From: Bacteroidota bacterium
GTDB taxonomy: Bacteria; Bacteroidota; Bacteroidia; Flavobacteriales; Schleiferiaceae
DNA length: 64,000 nucleotides
Assembly: GCA_003385605.1 (NCBI GenBank)
Contig: QQUU01000082.1
Location: forward strand, 1-64,000
Direction of reading: 5' to 3'
The first letter of the stretch is position 1. Every line of letters starts with the position of its first letter. Shown piece after piece: positions 40,352-48,754 of this stretch. The translations under genes were made by a program, and so were the position numbers. The notes under the pieces were generated by a model. The model was not told where the DNA came from, searched no databases, and worked only from the letters and a program-made list of their open reading frames with translations.

Positions 40352-40464
40352 TGTCAGAGAAATGTCGTTTAAAGTCAGAAATATGTACCTTGACATTATC
40401 GGACAGTTCATGACAAAACGATGACAAACTCTGGTCGTGCAGCATCGTGGACAATCCGTGGCCA
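40352..40464. other. Right-end putative arm-type sites
   Basis: TGTC/AGTC motifs at 40352, 40363 and 40373 (a weaker TGTACC at 40384), then TGACA or GGACA at 40391, 40401, 40411 and 40422, all 10-11 bp apart within each set. The 21-bp repeat follows at 40444-40464 (GTGGACAATCCGTGGCCA at its core). These mirror the blocks at 156-331. The order of the last two blocks relative to the crossover is reversed between the two ends. Confidence 0.6.
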
Positions 40465-40515
40465 AAGTATGACACTAGGCCTTCAAGAAATTGAATATCA
40501 GCATCTTGGAGCATT

Positions 40516-40541
40516 GGGTTCGGGACCCGCCGACTCCACTT
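40516..40541 (+). repeat. attR: core direct repeat at right end of element
   Basis: Reads GGGTTCGGGACCCGCC then GACTCCACTT. It differs from attL at three adjacent T-arm positions (loop ATT versus GGA). Beyond it the chromosome resumes with the native ssrA terminator. Confidence 0.85.
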
Positions 40542-40559
40542 GGTGATCCAAAAAGAATA

Positions 40560-40589
40560 AAGCCAGCCCACAACTTGGGTTGGCTTTTT
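40560..40589 (+). terminator. Displaced native ssrA terminator
   Basis: AAGCCAGCCCA (40560-40570) pairs with TGGGTTGGCTT (40576-40586, one G-U), followed by T's to 40589. It lies 19 bp after attR, where the terminator of an uninterrupted ssrA would be. Confidence 0.8.
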
Positions 40590-40765
40590 CTTTGTTCCAG
40601 TTCATAAGTGCCGCTTATCTCGGCACACTTCAATATTTATACACGCAGTAATCCCAACATTTATAAACCATTAGCAGGTTTTCACCTTCTTCGATTAGCT
40701 CAGAACCAAGAATCTCTCGACATTTCGAATTACATTTAAATCCAAGATAAAAGTGGCTTCCTCAA
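40590..40765. other. Intergenic; probable promoter region for the SulP gene
   Basis: No gene is visible. A weak TAnnTTTG-like box (TACATTTA) occurs about 35 bp before the SulP start. Nothing else was recognised. Confidence 0.35.
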
Positions 40766-42367
40766 ATGGAGGCACAAAAGCACCGAAACACCATGGATAA
40801 ATCGACAATGCCGAAAACTGGTTTTGCTGGATTAAAAGCCCATTTCAAAGACGACCTTTCCTCAGGATTTAGCGTCTCACTGATCGCATTACCGCTTTGT
40901 TTAGGAATTGCCATAGCCTCAGGAGTACCGCCACTTGCTGGTTTGATCACAGCCATCGTTGGAGGACTCATCGGCTCAAGAATTTCAGGGACATTTGTTA
41001 CAATTTCCGGACCTGCAGCAGGACTCATTGTCGTGATCTTAGGAGCCGCTGAAGGCCTTGGTGGTGCTGGAGTAGAATCTGGATACGCCGGTTATCCTCA
41101 TACGCTCGGCGCTATTGTCGTGGCAGGAGCCATCATGGCACTTTTTGGCCTATTAAAAGTTGGAAAGGTTGGAGATTTCTTTCCTTCAGCAGCCGTACAC
41201 GGAATGCTTGCAGCTATTGGTGTAATTATCATGATCAAACAGTTTTTTCCTGCCATTGGTGTTCAGCCTGAAAAAGCGAGCATCCTTGAGACCGCCATGC
41301 AAATCCCGAATGCACTGCTTGATACAAACAGTTATGCTGCAATTATCGCCATTGCTACCATACTCATCTTGATGGTGCACCCGAAAATAAATTGGACTCC
41401 TATTAAGGCTGTCCCTGCGCCGATGTGGGTTATGATTGTAACCATCGGAATGGCGCAATATTTTGGTACGGACAAACTCGCCTTGGTGCAAATGCCAAAA
41501 GACTTATTCGGAAGTGATGGCTTTACGCTGCCAAGTTTTTCAAAGATTGCTGAGGGTGCCTTTTGGTCGGCCGTGATTGGAATTGCCCTTGTAGCTGCGA
41601 TTGAAAGTCTCTTGAGTGCAAAAGCTGTGGACGCTCTCGACCCGTACCAGCGTAAATCCAACCTCGACAAGGACTTATTAGCCATGGGGTCAAGCTCATC
41701 ACTTGCAGCACTGATTGGAGGCTTACCTATGATTAGCGAGATCGTTCGTTCCTCAGCTAATGTCAATAATGGCGGGAAAACACAATGGGCTAATTTCTTT
41801 CATGGTGCATTCCTTCTGGTCTTTCTATTAGTAGCAAGTTCTATTATTGAACTTATCCCTCTGTCGGCACTTGCAGCAATGCTTGTATTTACAGGGTTTC
41901 GCTTGGCTTCGCCCAAGGAATTTGTGCACATGTACAAGATTGGCACCACTGAAATAATCGTTTTTGTAACCACCCTCCTCGCCGTACTTGCGACGGACCT
42001 TATTATTGGTATTGGCATCGGGATTTTATGCAACTATTTGTTGTTCATCATGGGTAAAGTCAGCATTTCTAAGCTCTTCACAACTAATATCACAAGCTCT
42101 TCAAACGAGCTTCATTTGAACGGAGCATATACTTTTTCCAACTACCTAGGTTTGAAAAAACAGATCGACAAAGCGCTGACTGAATCAGAGCTTGTTGTTC
42201 TGAATTTTACCAATACTACTTTCCTGGATCACACGACTATTGCTCACCTGCAGGCGCTGCAGAAAGCCGCTGTTGTGGATGGCAAAATATTAGAATTTTC
42301 TTGCATGGAAGAGTTAGTACCTGCTACTTCCCACGAGCAATCGGAGCGCTCAAGAAAAAATGGATAA
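40766..42367 (+). CDS. SulP family anion transporter with STAS domain
   Basis: 533 residues; a second ATG at 40793 (MDKSTMPKTG) is an equally good start. N-terminal motif 'F-K-D-D-L-S-S-G-F-S-V-S-L-I-A-L-P-L-C-L-G-I-A-I-A-S-G' (about 28-54) is the SulP signature, followed by 10-14 hydrophobic spans including SGPAAGLIVVILGAAEGLGG. The C-terminal ~95 residues form a short STAS-like domain (ESELVVLNFTNTTFLDHTTI). It imports sulfate or bicarbonate, probably with Na+ or H+; the substrate cannot be told. It overlaps the next gene by 8 bp. Confidence 0.9.
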   Translation: MEAQKHRNTMDKSTMPKTGFAGLKAHFKDDLSSGFSVSLIALPLCLGIAIASGVPPLAGLITAIVGGLIGSRISGTFVTISGPAAGLIVVILGAAEGLGGAGVESGYAGYPHTLGAIVVAGAIMALFGLLKVGKVGDFFPSAAVHGMLAAIGVIIMIKQFFPAIGVQPEKASILETAMQIPNALLDTNSYAAIIAIATILILMVHPKINWTPIKAVPAPMWVMIVTIGMAQYFGTDKLALVQMPKDLFGSDGFTLPSFSKIAEGAFWSAVIGIALVAAIESLLSAKAVDALDPYQRKSNLDKDLLAMGSSSSLAALIGGLPMISEIVRSSANVNNGGKTQWANFFHGAFLLVFLLVASSIIELIPLSALAAMLVFTGFRLASPKEFVHMYKIGTTEIIVFVTTLLAVLATDLIIGIGIGILCNYLLFIMGKVSISKLFTTNITSSSNELHLNGAYTFSNYLGLKKQIDKALTESELVVLNFTNTTFLDHTTIAHLQALQKAAVVDGKILEFSCMEELVPATSHEQSERSRKNG

Positions 42368-43538
42368 GGTTTTACTCATGTCTTTAGGCTCCCGTGGTGA
42401 CATGGAGCCCTTTCTTGCTCTTGGTGAAGAGCTTAAAGATTCGGGCCATGAGGTAGCCTTTTGTATGCCCGCACAATTCGAAAATCTTGCAAAAGAAGTC
42501 AGCCCTCTATTCTATCCAATGACGGCCGATTTCTTGGCGCTCATGGACGATCCTGAAGTCAAGAAGATTACGGGACAAATAGGCTCTGGATGGAGCAGAA
42601 TTGGCACCATTCTAAAGTTGATGCGCAGCACCAAAACAATACAGCAACAACTCATCAAAGACCAGCGTTCGGCGGACGAAACCTTTAAACCGGACCGTAT
42701 TATTCACCATATCAAGTGCATATACCCGGTGATAGCTGCACTTCGAATGGACCGGAAGATTCGTATGCTCAGTCCTGTGCCTTGCATGCTTCACGCTGTA
42801 GATCATGAACCGTCCATTGGCTTCGGGAAACCTAGGGGCACGAGATGGAACCGTTGGACCTACAGCATCGCCAATTATGTGCTTATCAATCAGGCCATAC
42901 TTGGATACGCCAATCCAGTGGTTAAAGAATGGGGCATTAAAGCATTGAAGAAGGCGGAACTCAAAGAATTCCTATTAAAGAAGCTTCCTGTAGAGTATGC
43001 CATTTCCAATACCCTATTTCCACAACCCGAATACTGGCCAGAGCAGGCGAGCATTACCGAGTTTAGGGAACGGAACAAAACCCAGCATTGGAAGCCGTCC
43101 TCTGCACTAACTGATTTTCTGGAAAACCATCCTGAGCCCTTGTACATTGGTTTCGGCTCTATGATCAACGGCAGACCAAAAGAGATTGGACGCATTATTC
43201 TCAAGGTTTGTGGTGAGTTAGAGATACCCGTATTGATCAACAAAAGCTGGGGCGGTATTGAAATTGAAGAGCAGCTGCCCTCATGGGCCTTTGTAGTCGA
43301 TAATGTGCCCTTCGATTGGCTATTTAAGGAAGTAAGGGCTGTCGTGCACCATGGCGGTTCTGGAACTACTCACAGCGCGTTGCGATTTAACAAGAGGCAA
43401 TTAATCATTCCACACATTGCCGACCAATTCCTTTGGAACCGTCTGGTGCATGAAGCAGGTATTGGCCCACTAGGCTTTCCCATTAAAGAATTGGATGAAT
43501 CCAAACTAAAAAAAGCACTAGTAAAACTCTTATCATAA
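42360..43538 (+). CDS. Glycosyltransferase, UGT/GT1-GT28-like
   Basis: 392 residues. N-terminal 'L-L-M-S-L-G-S-R-G-D-M-E-P-F-L-A-L-G-E-E-L' is the acceptor-binding opening of UGT/EryCIII-type GT-B enzymes. Near the C-terminus VVHHGGSGTTHSALRFNKRQ matches the nucleotide-sugar binding motif. It transfers a sugar to a lipid or small molecule; the acceptor is unknown. It is translationally coupled to the SulP gene, a pairing with no obvious pathway logic. Confidence 0.85.
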   Translation: MDKVLLMSLGSRGDMEPFLALGEELKDSGHEVAFCMPAQFENLAKEVSPLFYPMTADFLALMDDPEVKKITGQIGSGWSRIGTILKLMRSTKTIQQQLIKDQRSADETFKPDRIIHHIKCIYPVIAALRMDRKIRMLSPVPCMLHAVDHEPSIGFGKPRGTRWNRWTYSIANYVLINQAILGYANPVVKEWGIKALKKAELKEFLLKKLPVEYAISNTLFPQPEYWPEQASITEFRERNKTQHWKPSSALTDFLENHPEPLYIGFGSMINGRPKEIGRIILKVCGELEIPVLINKSWGGIEIEEQLPSWAFVVDNVPFDWLFKEVRAVVHHGGSGTTHSALRFNKRQLIIPHIADQFLWNRLVHEAGIGPLGFPIKELDESKLKKALVKLLS

Positions 43539-43577
43539 GTCTCTCTTATGTTAGAGATTTGACAATTTGTTTTTGCT

Positions 43578-43598
43578 AATGATAGTAATACTATTATA
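43578..43598. promoter_or_regulatory. TetR-type operator candidate overlapping a promoter
   Basis: ATAGTAATACTAT (43582-43594) is a perfect 13-bp dyad within a looser AAT-rich one. TTTTTG at about 43570 and TATATTCG at 43596 could be the -33 and -7 boxes of the TetR/ABC operon. A dyad between promoter elements suits autorepression by the TetR protein. Confidence 0.45.
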
Positions 43599-43639
43599 TT
43601 CGCATTGCTAAACAACTATTTAGCTGTAGTTTAAATATT

Positions 43640-44311
43640 ATGAACGTACTGAACATCACTGTTAGTCACAAGCTGTACCAGAAGAATCCGGAAGAAACGG
43701 ATTTGGGCAAGCGCATTCTCTCCAAGAGTATAGAGCTCATGGAGCAGATGGGTTATGAGCAGTTGACGTTCAAGAAGATTGCTACCGCTATCGAAAGCAC
43801 GGAGGCCAGTGTTTACAGGTATTTTCAGAATAAGCATCAACTATTGGCGTACCTGATCAACTGGTACTGGGGATGGCTTGAAGTAAAATTGGCCCAAGAG
43901 TTTATCATACTCAACAGCCCTGAGAACAAACTCAAACGCGCTGTTCAACTACTTGTCGCTCCAATGGATCAAGATGCGCGTATCCCGCACATCAACGAAG
44001 GAACCCTTCAGCGTATCGTTGTTGCAGAGTATCCAAAAATCTATTTAACGAAAGAAGTAGATGTGGAGAACAAAGAAGGTTACTTCCACGGGTACAACCG
44101 CATTTGCGATATCTTAACCATGATAGCATTGCAAATAAACCCTGAGTATAAATTTCCGCACAGCCTGTTCTCAACGATTATTTCTGCTGCACAAAGCCAG
44201 CAGTTCTTTGTTGAACATTTACCGCGTTTGTCGGATGCCAAGGCCGGTTGTGAGGACATTATAGATTTTTTAACTGAATTGACATTAAAAACCATAAGTA
44301 ACGATGAATAA
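43640..44311 (+). CDS. TetR/AcrR family regulator
   Basis: 223 residues. The TetR HTH is at about 20-62: RILSKSIELMEQMGYEQLTF then KKIATAIESTEASVYRYFQN-KHQL, a near-consensus 'T-x-x-x-I-A-x-x-x-x-x-x-x-x-S-V-Y-R-Y-F-x-x-K-x-x-L'. The C-terminal ligand domain is helical. It is the first gene of an operon with an ABC protein, an HlyD protein and an outer-membrane efflux protein, which it probably represses. Confidence 0.9.
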   Translation: MNVLNITVSHKLYQKNPEETDLGKRILSKSIELMEQMGYEQLTFKKIATAIESTEASVYRYFQNKHQLLAYLINWYWGWLEVKLAQEFIILNSPENKLKRAVQLLVAPMDQDARIPHINEGTLQRIVVAEYPKIYLTKEVDVENKEGYFHGYNRICDILTMIALQINPEYKFPHSLFSTIISAAQSQQFFVEHLPRLSDAKAGCEDIIDFLTELTLKTISNDE

Positions 44312-45944
44312 ACATCCATTTCAAAAGCTCTTAGCGATGCTCTCTGTGGACAAGAGAGACATTCTCTATTTGTATGCTTATTCCATCTTCTATTCGTTGG
44401 TCTCACTGACGCTACCGCTTGGTATTCAAGCCATTATCGGTCTTATCCAAGCAGGTACAGTCAGTATTAACTGGATCATCTTAAGTGCCATTGTTACCAT
44501 TGGTGTAATCGTTGGTGGTATCCTGCAGGTCATGCAGTTGAGCATAACAGAAATCATACAGCAGCGCATTTTTACTCGCGCAGCATTCGAGTTCACCTAC
44601 CGTATACCTAGGTTTCAGAGCTCGAGCATCCGTGGTTTCTATCCACCAGAGATGATCAATAAATTCTTTGATACTCTGAATATCCAGAAGGGACTGCCAA
44701 AGCTCCTCATGGACTTCAGCTCTTCAGCGATTCAGATCATCATCGGGCTTGTTCTATTGAGTACATACCACCCGTTCTTCATCACTTTCGGTGTGGCGCT
44801 CATCCTATTGTTGACCGCTATCTTGTACTACACTGGGCCTAGAGGTTTAGAAAGTAGTTTGCAAGAGAGTACCTACAAGTACCGCGTTGCGCACTGGCTG
44901 CAGGAGATCGCCAGAACCATGGACACCTTTAAGCGTGCAGGACACACTGAATTACCTCTAGAGAAGACCGACGGATTAGTGCAGTCGTACTTGAAGCACA
45001 GAAAAAAGCACTGGAAGACCTTGATTTTCCAGTTCTCAAACATCGTAGGCTTCAAGGCTTTAGTGACACTAGGACTTTTGGTCATCGGTGGATTGTTGGT
45101 CATCGAGAATGAGATTAATATTGGCCAATTCGTAGCCTCTGAGATCGTCATCATTTTGATTGTCAACTCTGCGGAAAAGCTAATCTTGACCATGGAGCCT
45201 ATTTACGACGTACTCACAGCGGTGGAAAAGATCAGTCGTGTAACGGACATTCCTCTTGAGGAAGATCAGGGTGTAATCATGTTTAACGATATCGATACCG
45301 GTATGGGTGCATCGATTGACCTTAAAGGGGTTACCTACACGTCTCAAGACGGCAAACTGGACATTTTGAAAGACCTCAACGTCTCTATTGAAAGTGGTGC
45401 TCGTGTGGTAATTACTGGACCTAACGGCTCAGGAAAGTCCACGTTGCTTCGACTCCTTTCTGCACAATACGAGGCGACCAGTGGTACCGTGAGCTATAAC
45501 GGTCAAACTGCGGGTAACTTGAATACAGCTGACCTTCGTTACAACATTGGCGATTGCTTTTTGAGCGAGAACCTATTCGAAGGCACCCTGCTGGAAAACA
45601 TCACATTAGGACGCCCAGAAATTGAGCTTAGTGATGTCGAGTGGGCGGTAAACGGTCTTGGACTCAAGAACTTTATCATGAGTCTTCCTATGGGCTATGA
45701 GACCCCTGTGGGGCCAACGGCTATCCCGTTATCGAGTTCCCTCATTGAAAGAATCCTACTGGCAAGAGCGATTATCACACGACCGAGATTGCTATTGGTA
45801 GATGATGTCTTCCACCTTTTCGACCCTAAGGAGCGAAAAGCCATTATTGACTTCATCTGGGATGAGAAACAACCGTGGACATTAGTAGCTGCGTCGAACT
45901 TAGATGTAGTATGCTCACACAGTACACAAACGATTAAACTTTAA
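44304..45944 (+). CDS. ABC transporter (membrane + ATPase) with degenerate NBD motifs
   Basis: 546 residues. Six-span membrane domain (about 15-300), then an ATPase domain. Walker A is intact (TGPNGSGKSTLL, about 373). The signature usually LSGGQ reads LSSSL, Walker B reads LLLVDDVF with Asp where the catalytic Glu is expected, and the switch-His region reads VAASNLD without His. It overlaps the TetR gene by 8 bp and precedes hlyD and tolC-like genes, the type I export layout. The family includes bacteriocin/RTX exporters, but the motifs suggest weak or non-canonical ATP turnover. Confidence 0.85.
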   Translation: MNKHPFQKLLAMLSVDKRDILYLYAYSIFYSLVSLTLPLGIQAIIGLIQAGTVSINWIILSAIVTIGVIVGGILQVMQLSITEIIQQRIFTRAAFEFTYRIPRFQSSSIRGFYPPEMINKFFDTLNIQKGLPKLLMDFSSSAIQIIIGLVLLSTYHPFFITFGVALILLLTAILYYTGPRGLESSLQESTYKYRVAHWLQEIARTMDTFKRAGHTELPLEKTDGLVQSYLKHRKKHWKTLIFQFSNIVGFKALVTLGLLVIGGLLVIENEINIGQFVASEIVIILIVNSAEKLILTMEPIYDVLTAVEKISRVTDIPLEEDQGVIMFNDIDTGMGASIDLKGVTYTSQDGKLDILKDLNVSIESGARVVITGPNGSGKSTLLRLLSAQYEATSGTVSYNGQTAGNLNTADLRYNIGDCFLSENLFEGTLLENITLGRPEIELSDVEWAVNGLGLKNFIMSLPMGYETPVGPTAIPLSSSLIERILLARAIITRPRLLLVDDVFHLFDPKERKAIIDFIWDEKQPWTLVAASNLDVVCSHSTQTIKL

Positions 45945-45948
45945 TACC

Positions 45949-47307
45949 ATGCTGAAATTATCAAGACAAATTATTTCAGACAGAATTGATCCAACTCGTT
46001 ACAAGAGTTTTAATCAATTGGGTAACCCATTCATTGGGCCAAAAATTAAGCGTCGCTTTACCATCATAGCGGTAGTGAGTTTGTTGGCTTTGTTCCTTCC
46101 TTGGACACAGAACATCCAGGGCAAGGGCCAGGTAACCATGCTACGTCCTGAGCAGCGCCCTAGTGAGATCCAAGCACAGATTGCAGGTCAGGTTGCAGAG
46201 TGGTACAAGCAGGAAGGTGATATCGTAACCGCAGGGGATACGATTGCTCGTTTGCAGGAAATTAAAAGCGAATACCTCGACCCTGAGGTCATCCAGCGTA
46301 CCCAAGAGCAGGTAGACGCTAAAGTTGATGCACTAGCTGGCTACAACGCGAAAGTTGATGCACTCGAGGAGCTCATTGCCACCTTACGTACCAACCAAGG
46401 TGTAAATGCGCAGAGCTTGACTTACCAGAAAAATGCAGCACGCGCTGCTGCCGCAGCCGATAGTACCAACTACTATTCACAAAAGGTGAATTTGGACGTT
46501 GCACAAACCCAAGCAAAGCGTTACAATCAATTGTTAGAGCAAGGCTTAAAATCTCGTACGGATGTAGAGCAATACAGGGTGAAGCTCGCACAACAGCAAG
46601 CTACAACTGAGCAGGCTCTTGGTAAGTGGGAAGCGAGCCAAAACAAGCTTTTGGACGTTACCCTTGAGTTGGCAAACAACGCCAACGCATACTTAGAGAA
46701 GATTAGTAAAGCGCAAAGTGATCTTGCAACGGCTAAGAGCAATGCTGCTGCAGCACAAGCAGATCTTGCGAAGAACAAGAACAAACTTGCTTCATTGCAG
46801 GTGCGCGCTGGTTACTACTACATTATCGCACCACAGAGCGGTAAGCTTGCCAAGGTCAAGACGCAAGGATTAGGTGAATCAGTGAAGGAAGGAACAGCAT
46901 TGGCTACCATTGTGCCTACCTCGTACGAGCTGGCGGTTGAGTTGTACATCAGCCCTATTGACATGCCTTTGATTCACGAAGGAAGTAAGGTAATGTTCCA
47001 ATTTGACGGTTGGCCTGCCATCGTTTTTAGAGGATGGCCAAATACGAGCTACGGAACCTTCGACGGTGAGGTTGTTGCTGTCGATCAGGTGACCAACGAG
47101 AATGGTAAATACAGAATTCTTGTAGCACCAGGTGAGCAATGGCCGCAGAACTTGAGAGCAGGTACCGGAGCGCGTGGAATTGCACTATTGAACAACGTGC
47201 CTGTTTGGTACGAAATCTGGCGTCAATTCAACTCTTTCCCACCGGACTATTATGAGCCTATAAGAGCGGAAGAATCGCCAGAAAAACCTAAAGTAAAAGT
47301 GAAATAA
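45949..47307 (+). CDS. HlyD-family membrane fusion protein
   Basis: 452 residues. One transmembrane helix near 38-55 (FTIIAVVSLLALFLPW), a biotinyl-lipoyl-like half motif (PSEIQAQIAGQVAEWYKQEG-DIVTAGD, about 78-103), a long coiled-coil hairpin rich in Ala/Gln (about 110-275) and the second lipoyl half (YYIIAPQSGKLAKVKTQGLG) with a beta-barrel end. It bridges the inner-membrane ABC protein and the outer-membrane TolC-like protein. Four-base gap to the ABC gene; stop/start overlap with the next. Confidence 0.9.
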   Translation: MLKLSRQIISDRIDPTRYKSFNQLGNPFIGPKIKRRFTIIAVVSLLALFLPWTQNIQGKGQVTMLRPEQRPSEIQAQIAGQVAEWYKQEGDIVTAGDTIARLQEIKSEYLDPEVIQRTQEQVDAKVDALAGYNAKVDALEELIATLRTNQGVNAQSLTYQKNAARAAAAADSTNYYSQKVNLDVAQTQAKRYNQLLEQGLKSRTDVEQYRVKLAQQQATTEQALGKWEASQNKLLDVTLELANNANAYLEKISKAQSDLATAKSNAAAAQADLAKNKNKLASLQVRAGYYYIIAPQSGKLAKVKTQGLGESVKEGTALATIVPTSYELAVELYISPIDMPLIHEGSKVMFQFDGWPAIVFRGWPNTSYGTFDGEVVAVDQVTNENGKYRILVAPGEQWPQNLRAGTGARGIALLNNVPVWYEIWRQFNSFPPDYYEPIRAEESPEKPKVKVK

Positions 47308-48689
47308 TGAGGATTAACACCTTCTTCTTTTTATTGCTTTCTGTAGTTGCCTTCGGACAAGCTCCGGAGGCGACGCCTAGTACTCAAGAGCTTAGTGCAG
47401 TGCAGTTTGTTCAGTGGGTGGATCAAAACCACCCAGTGTTACAATCCGTGCGCAACAGGCTTCCTATCGCCAAAGCAGAACTGCTAAAGGCGCGAGGTGC
47501 CTTCGACCCCACCTTGGTAGGCAACTACTCAAGTAAGGAGTACGACGGTGAACTGTACTACGAGCTTCCAGCCGTGCAGTTGGCACTTCCTACGGCCTCT
47601 CCTATTGACCTTCAGGTGGATTGGAATTCAAGTACAGGGATTTACACCAATCCACAGAACAAGTTACCTGAGGAAGGCCTTTTTGCTGTGGGCGGTATGA
47701 TCAACCTAGGTAACGGATTGATGACCGATGAGCGCAGAACTTCTCTGCGACTCGCCAAGGCAGCAGTTGATTTGACGGAAGCTGAGGCACAACTGTATCG
47801 CAATAAACTGCTTGCTAAAGCATTGAGCGACTATTGGAAGTGGTACGAGGCCTATGCTAGTCTCGTTGCCTACGAAAGTGCAGTAGAAGCAGCACGTGAG
47901 GTGTACGATTTTACGATGAATGCATTCAACGCAGGAGATGCAGCAGCAATTGACACCTTAGATGCGCGCGCCCTGCTGACTACTTGGCAAACGGACTACT
48001 TCAAGGCTCGTAATAAGGCTATATCAGCCATGTACGGTGCGAGCAACTGGCTATGGTCGTCTGATGGCCAACCTGTGCTATTAAAGCCTGAAAGCAGACC
48101 AACGGCAGTGATGCAGGAGTTACTCGTTTCCTTGGAATTGGACCCTGCGCACCCATTGTATGTATACAACGACAATAAGGAGGAGCAATTTAGATTGAAG
48201 CGCCAACTGGCTAGAGAATACCTTAAGCCAAAGGTCGCTGTTGGGGGTGCTGTTTTGATGCCTGGTAACTTCTCAGAATTGCCAACATCAGCAGATTACG
48301 ACCCGAATAACCGTGTGGTTAAAGCAAAGCTAGATATGCCTTTGTTTTTGCGTACTGGTCGCGGTTACTCGCGCAGTCAAAATCTACAGTTGCAGAATTT
48401 CCAACTGGAGCGTAGCGAAACTGAGAACTCGTGGAACAACGCATTGAGTGCTGCCGCTGAGGGTATCGTTCAGTTAGAAGTTGCCCTGAATGCTAGTCTA
48501 AAAAATCAAGAAAGCCTTCGATTGCTTCTTGAAGCAGAAAAGCGCAAGCTAGAACTGGGCGATAGTGAGCTGATCAAGGTCAACCTGCGTACGAGCTATT
48601 ACGCTAAGGCATTGATCCAAACAGCTAATATTACACGCGAACTCGGCGTTCAAAAAGCGCTGTGGCAAGAACTATCTGCTACCTTCTAG
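47307..48689 (+). CDS. TolC-family outer-membrane efflux protein
   Basis: 460 residues with signal peptide (FFFLLLSVVAFGQA, residues 5-18). Two long helical hairpins typical of OEP domains (AKAELLKARGAFDPTLVGNY; LRLAKAAVDLTEAEAQLYRN; LLEAEKRKLELGDSELIKVN), the 'K-A-x-G-x-F-D-P' phrase being a TolC-family mark. It completes a tripartite envelope pump with the preceding genes. Substrate unknown. Confidence 0.9.
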   Translation: MRINTFFFLLLSVVAFGQAPEATPSTQELSAVQFVQWVDQNHPVLQSVRNRLPIAKAELLKARGAFDPTLVGNYSSKEYDGELYYELPAVQLALPTASPIDLQVDWNSSTGIYTNPQNKLPEEGLFAVGGMINLGNGLMTDERRTSLRLAKAAVDLTEAEAQLYRNKLLAKALSDYWKWYEAYASLVAYESAVEAAREVYDFTMNAFNAGDAAAIDTLDARALLTTWQTDYFKARNKAISAMYGASNWLWSSDGQPVLLKPESRPTAVMQELLVSLELDPAHPLYVYNDNKEEQFRLKRQLAREYLKPKVAVGGAVLMPGNFSELPTSADYDPNNRVVKAKLDMPLFLRTGRGYSRSQNLQLQNFQLERSETENSWNNALSAAAEGIVQLEVALNASLKNQESLRLLLEAEKRKLELGDSELIKVNLRTSYYAKALIQTANITRELGVQKALWQELSATF

Positions 48690-48754
48690 GAGTTTCTAGG
48701 TATTGTGCATGAACAGCGATTGATTATCTTCCGAGAGCAAAATCGCTAACACTC

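Larger units (their letters stand above)
102..40541. mobile_element. ~40.4-kb integrative element in ssrA (provirus-like module plus RHS toxin island)
   Basis: Bounded by the 26-bp att repeats. The integrase gene starts about 300 bp inside the left end. Putative integrase/accessory sites are repeated at both ends, and the native ssrA terminator has been displaced to the right of attR. It contains a replication module (primase-helicase, excisionase-like HTH), a virion/lysis-like operon, an Abi_2 gene, an RteC-like regulator and an RHS toxin island. There is no relaxase, coupling protein or type IV secretion gene, so it is not a conjugative element, and no terminase or portal, so not a normal tailed prophage. 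Its left half best fits a tail-less provirus; the right half is cargo. Confidence 0.85.

Noticed and set aside
102..40541. Integrative conjugative element
   Set aside because: RteC-like and excisionase-like genes occur in such elements, but there is no relaxase, coupling protein or transfer gene.
40326..40571. 81-aa minus-strand ORF across attR
   Set aside because: It spans the phased repeats, the att core and the ssrA terminator; no conserved features.
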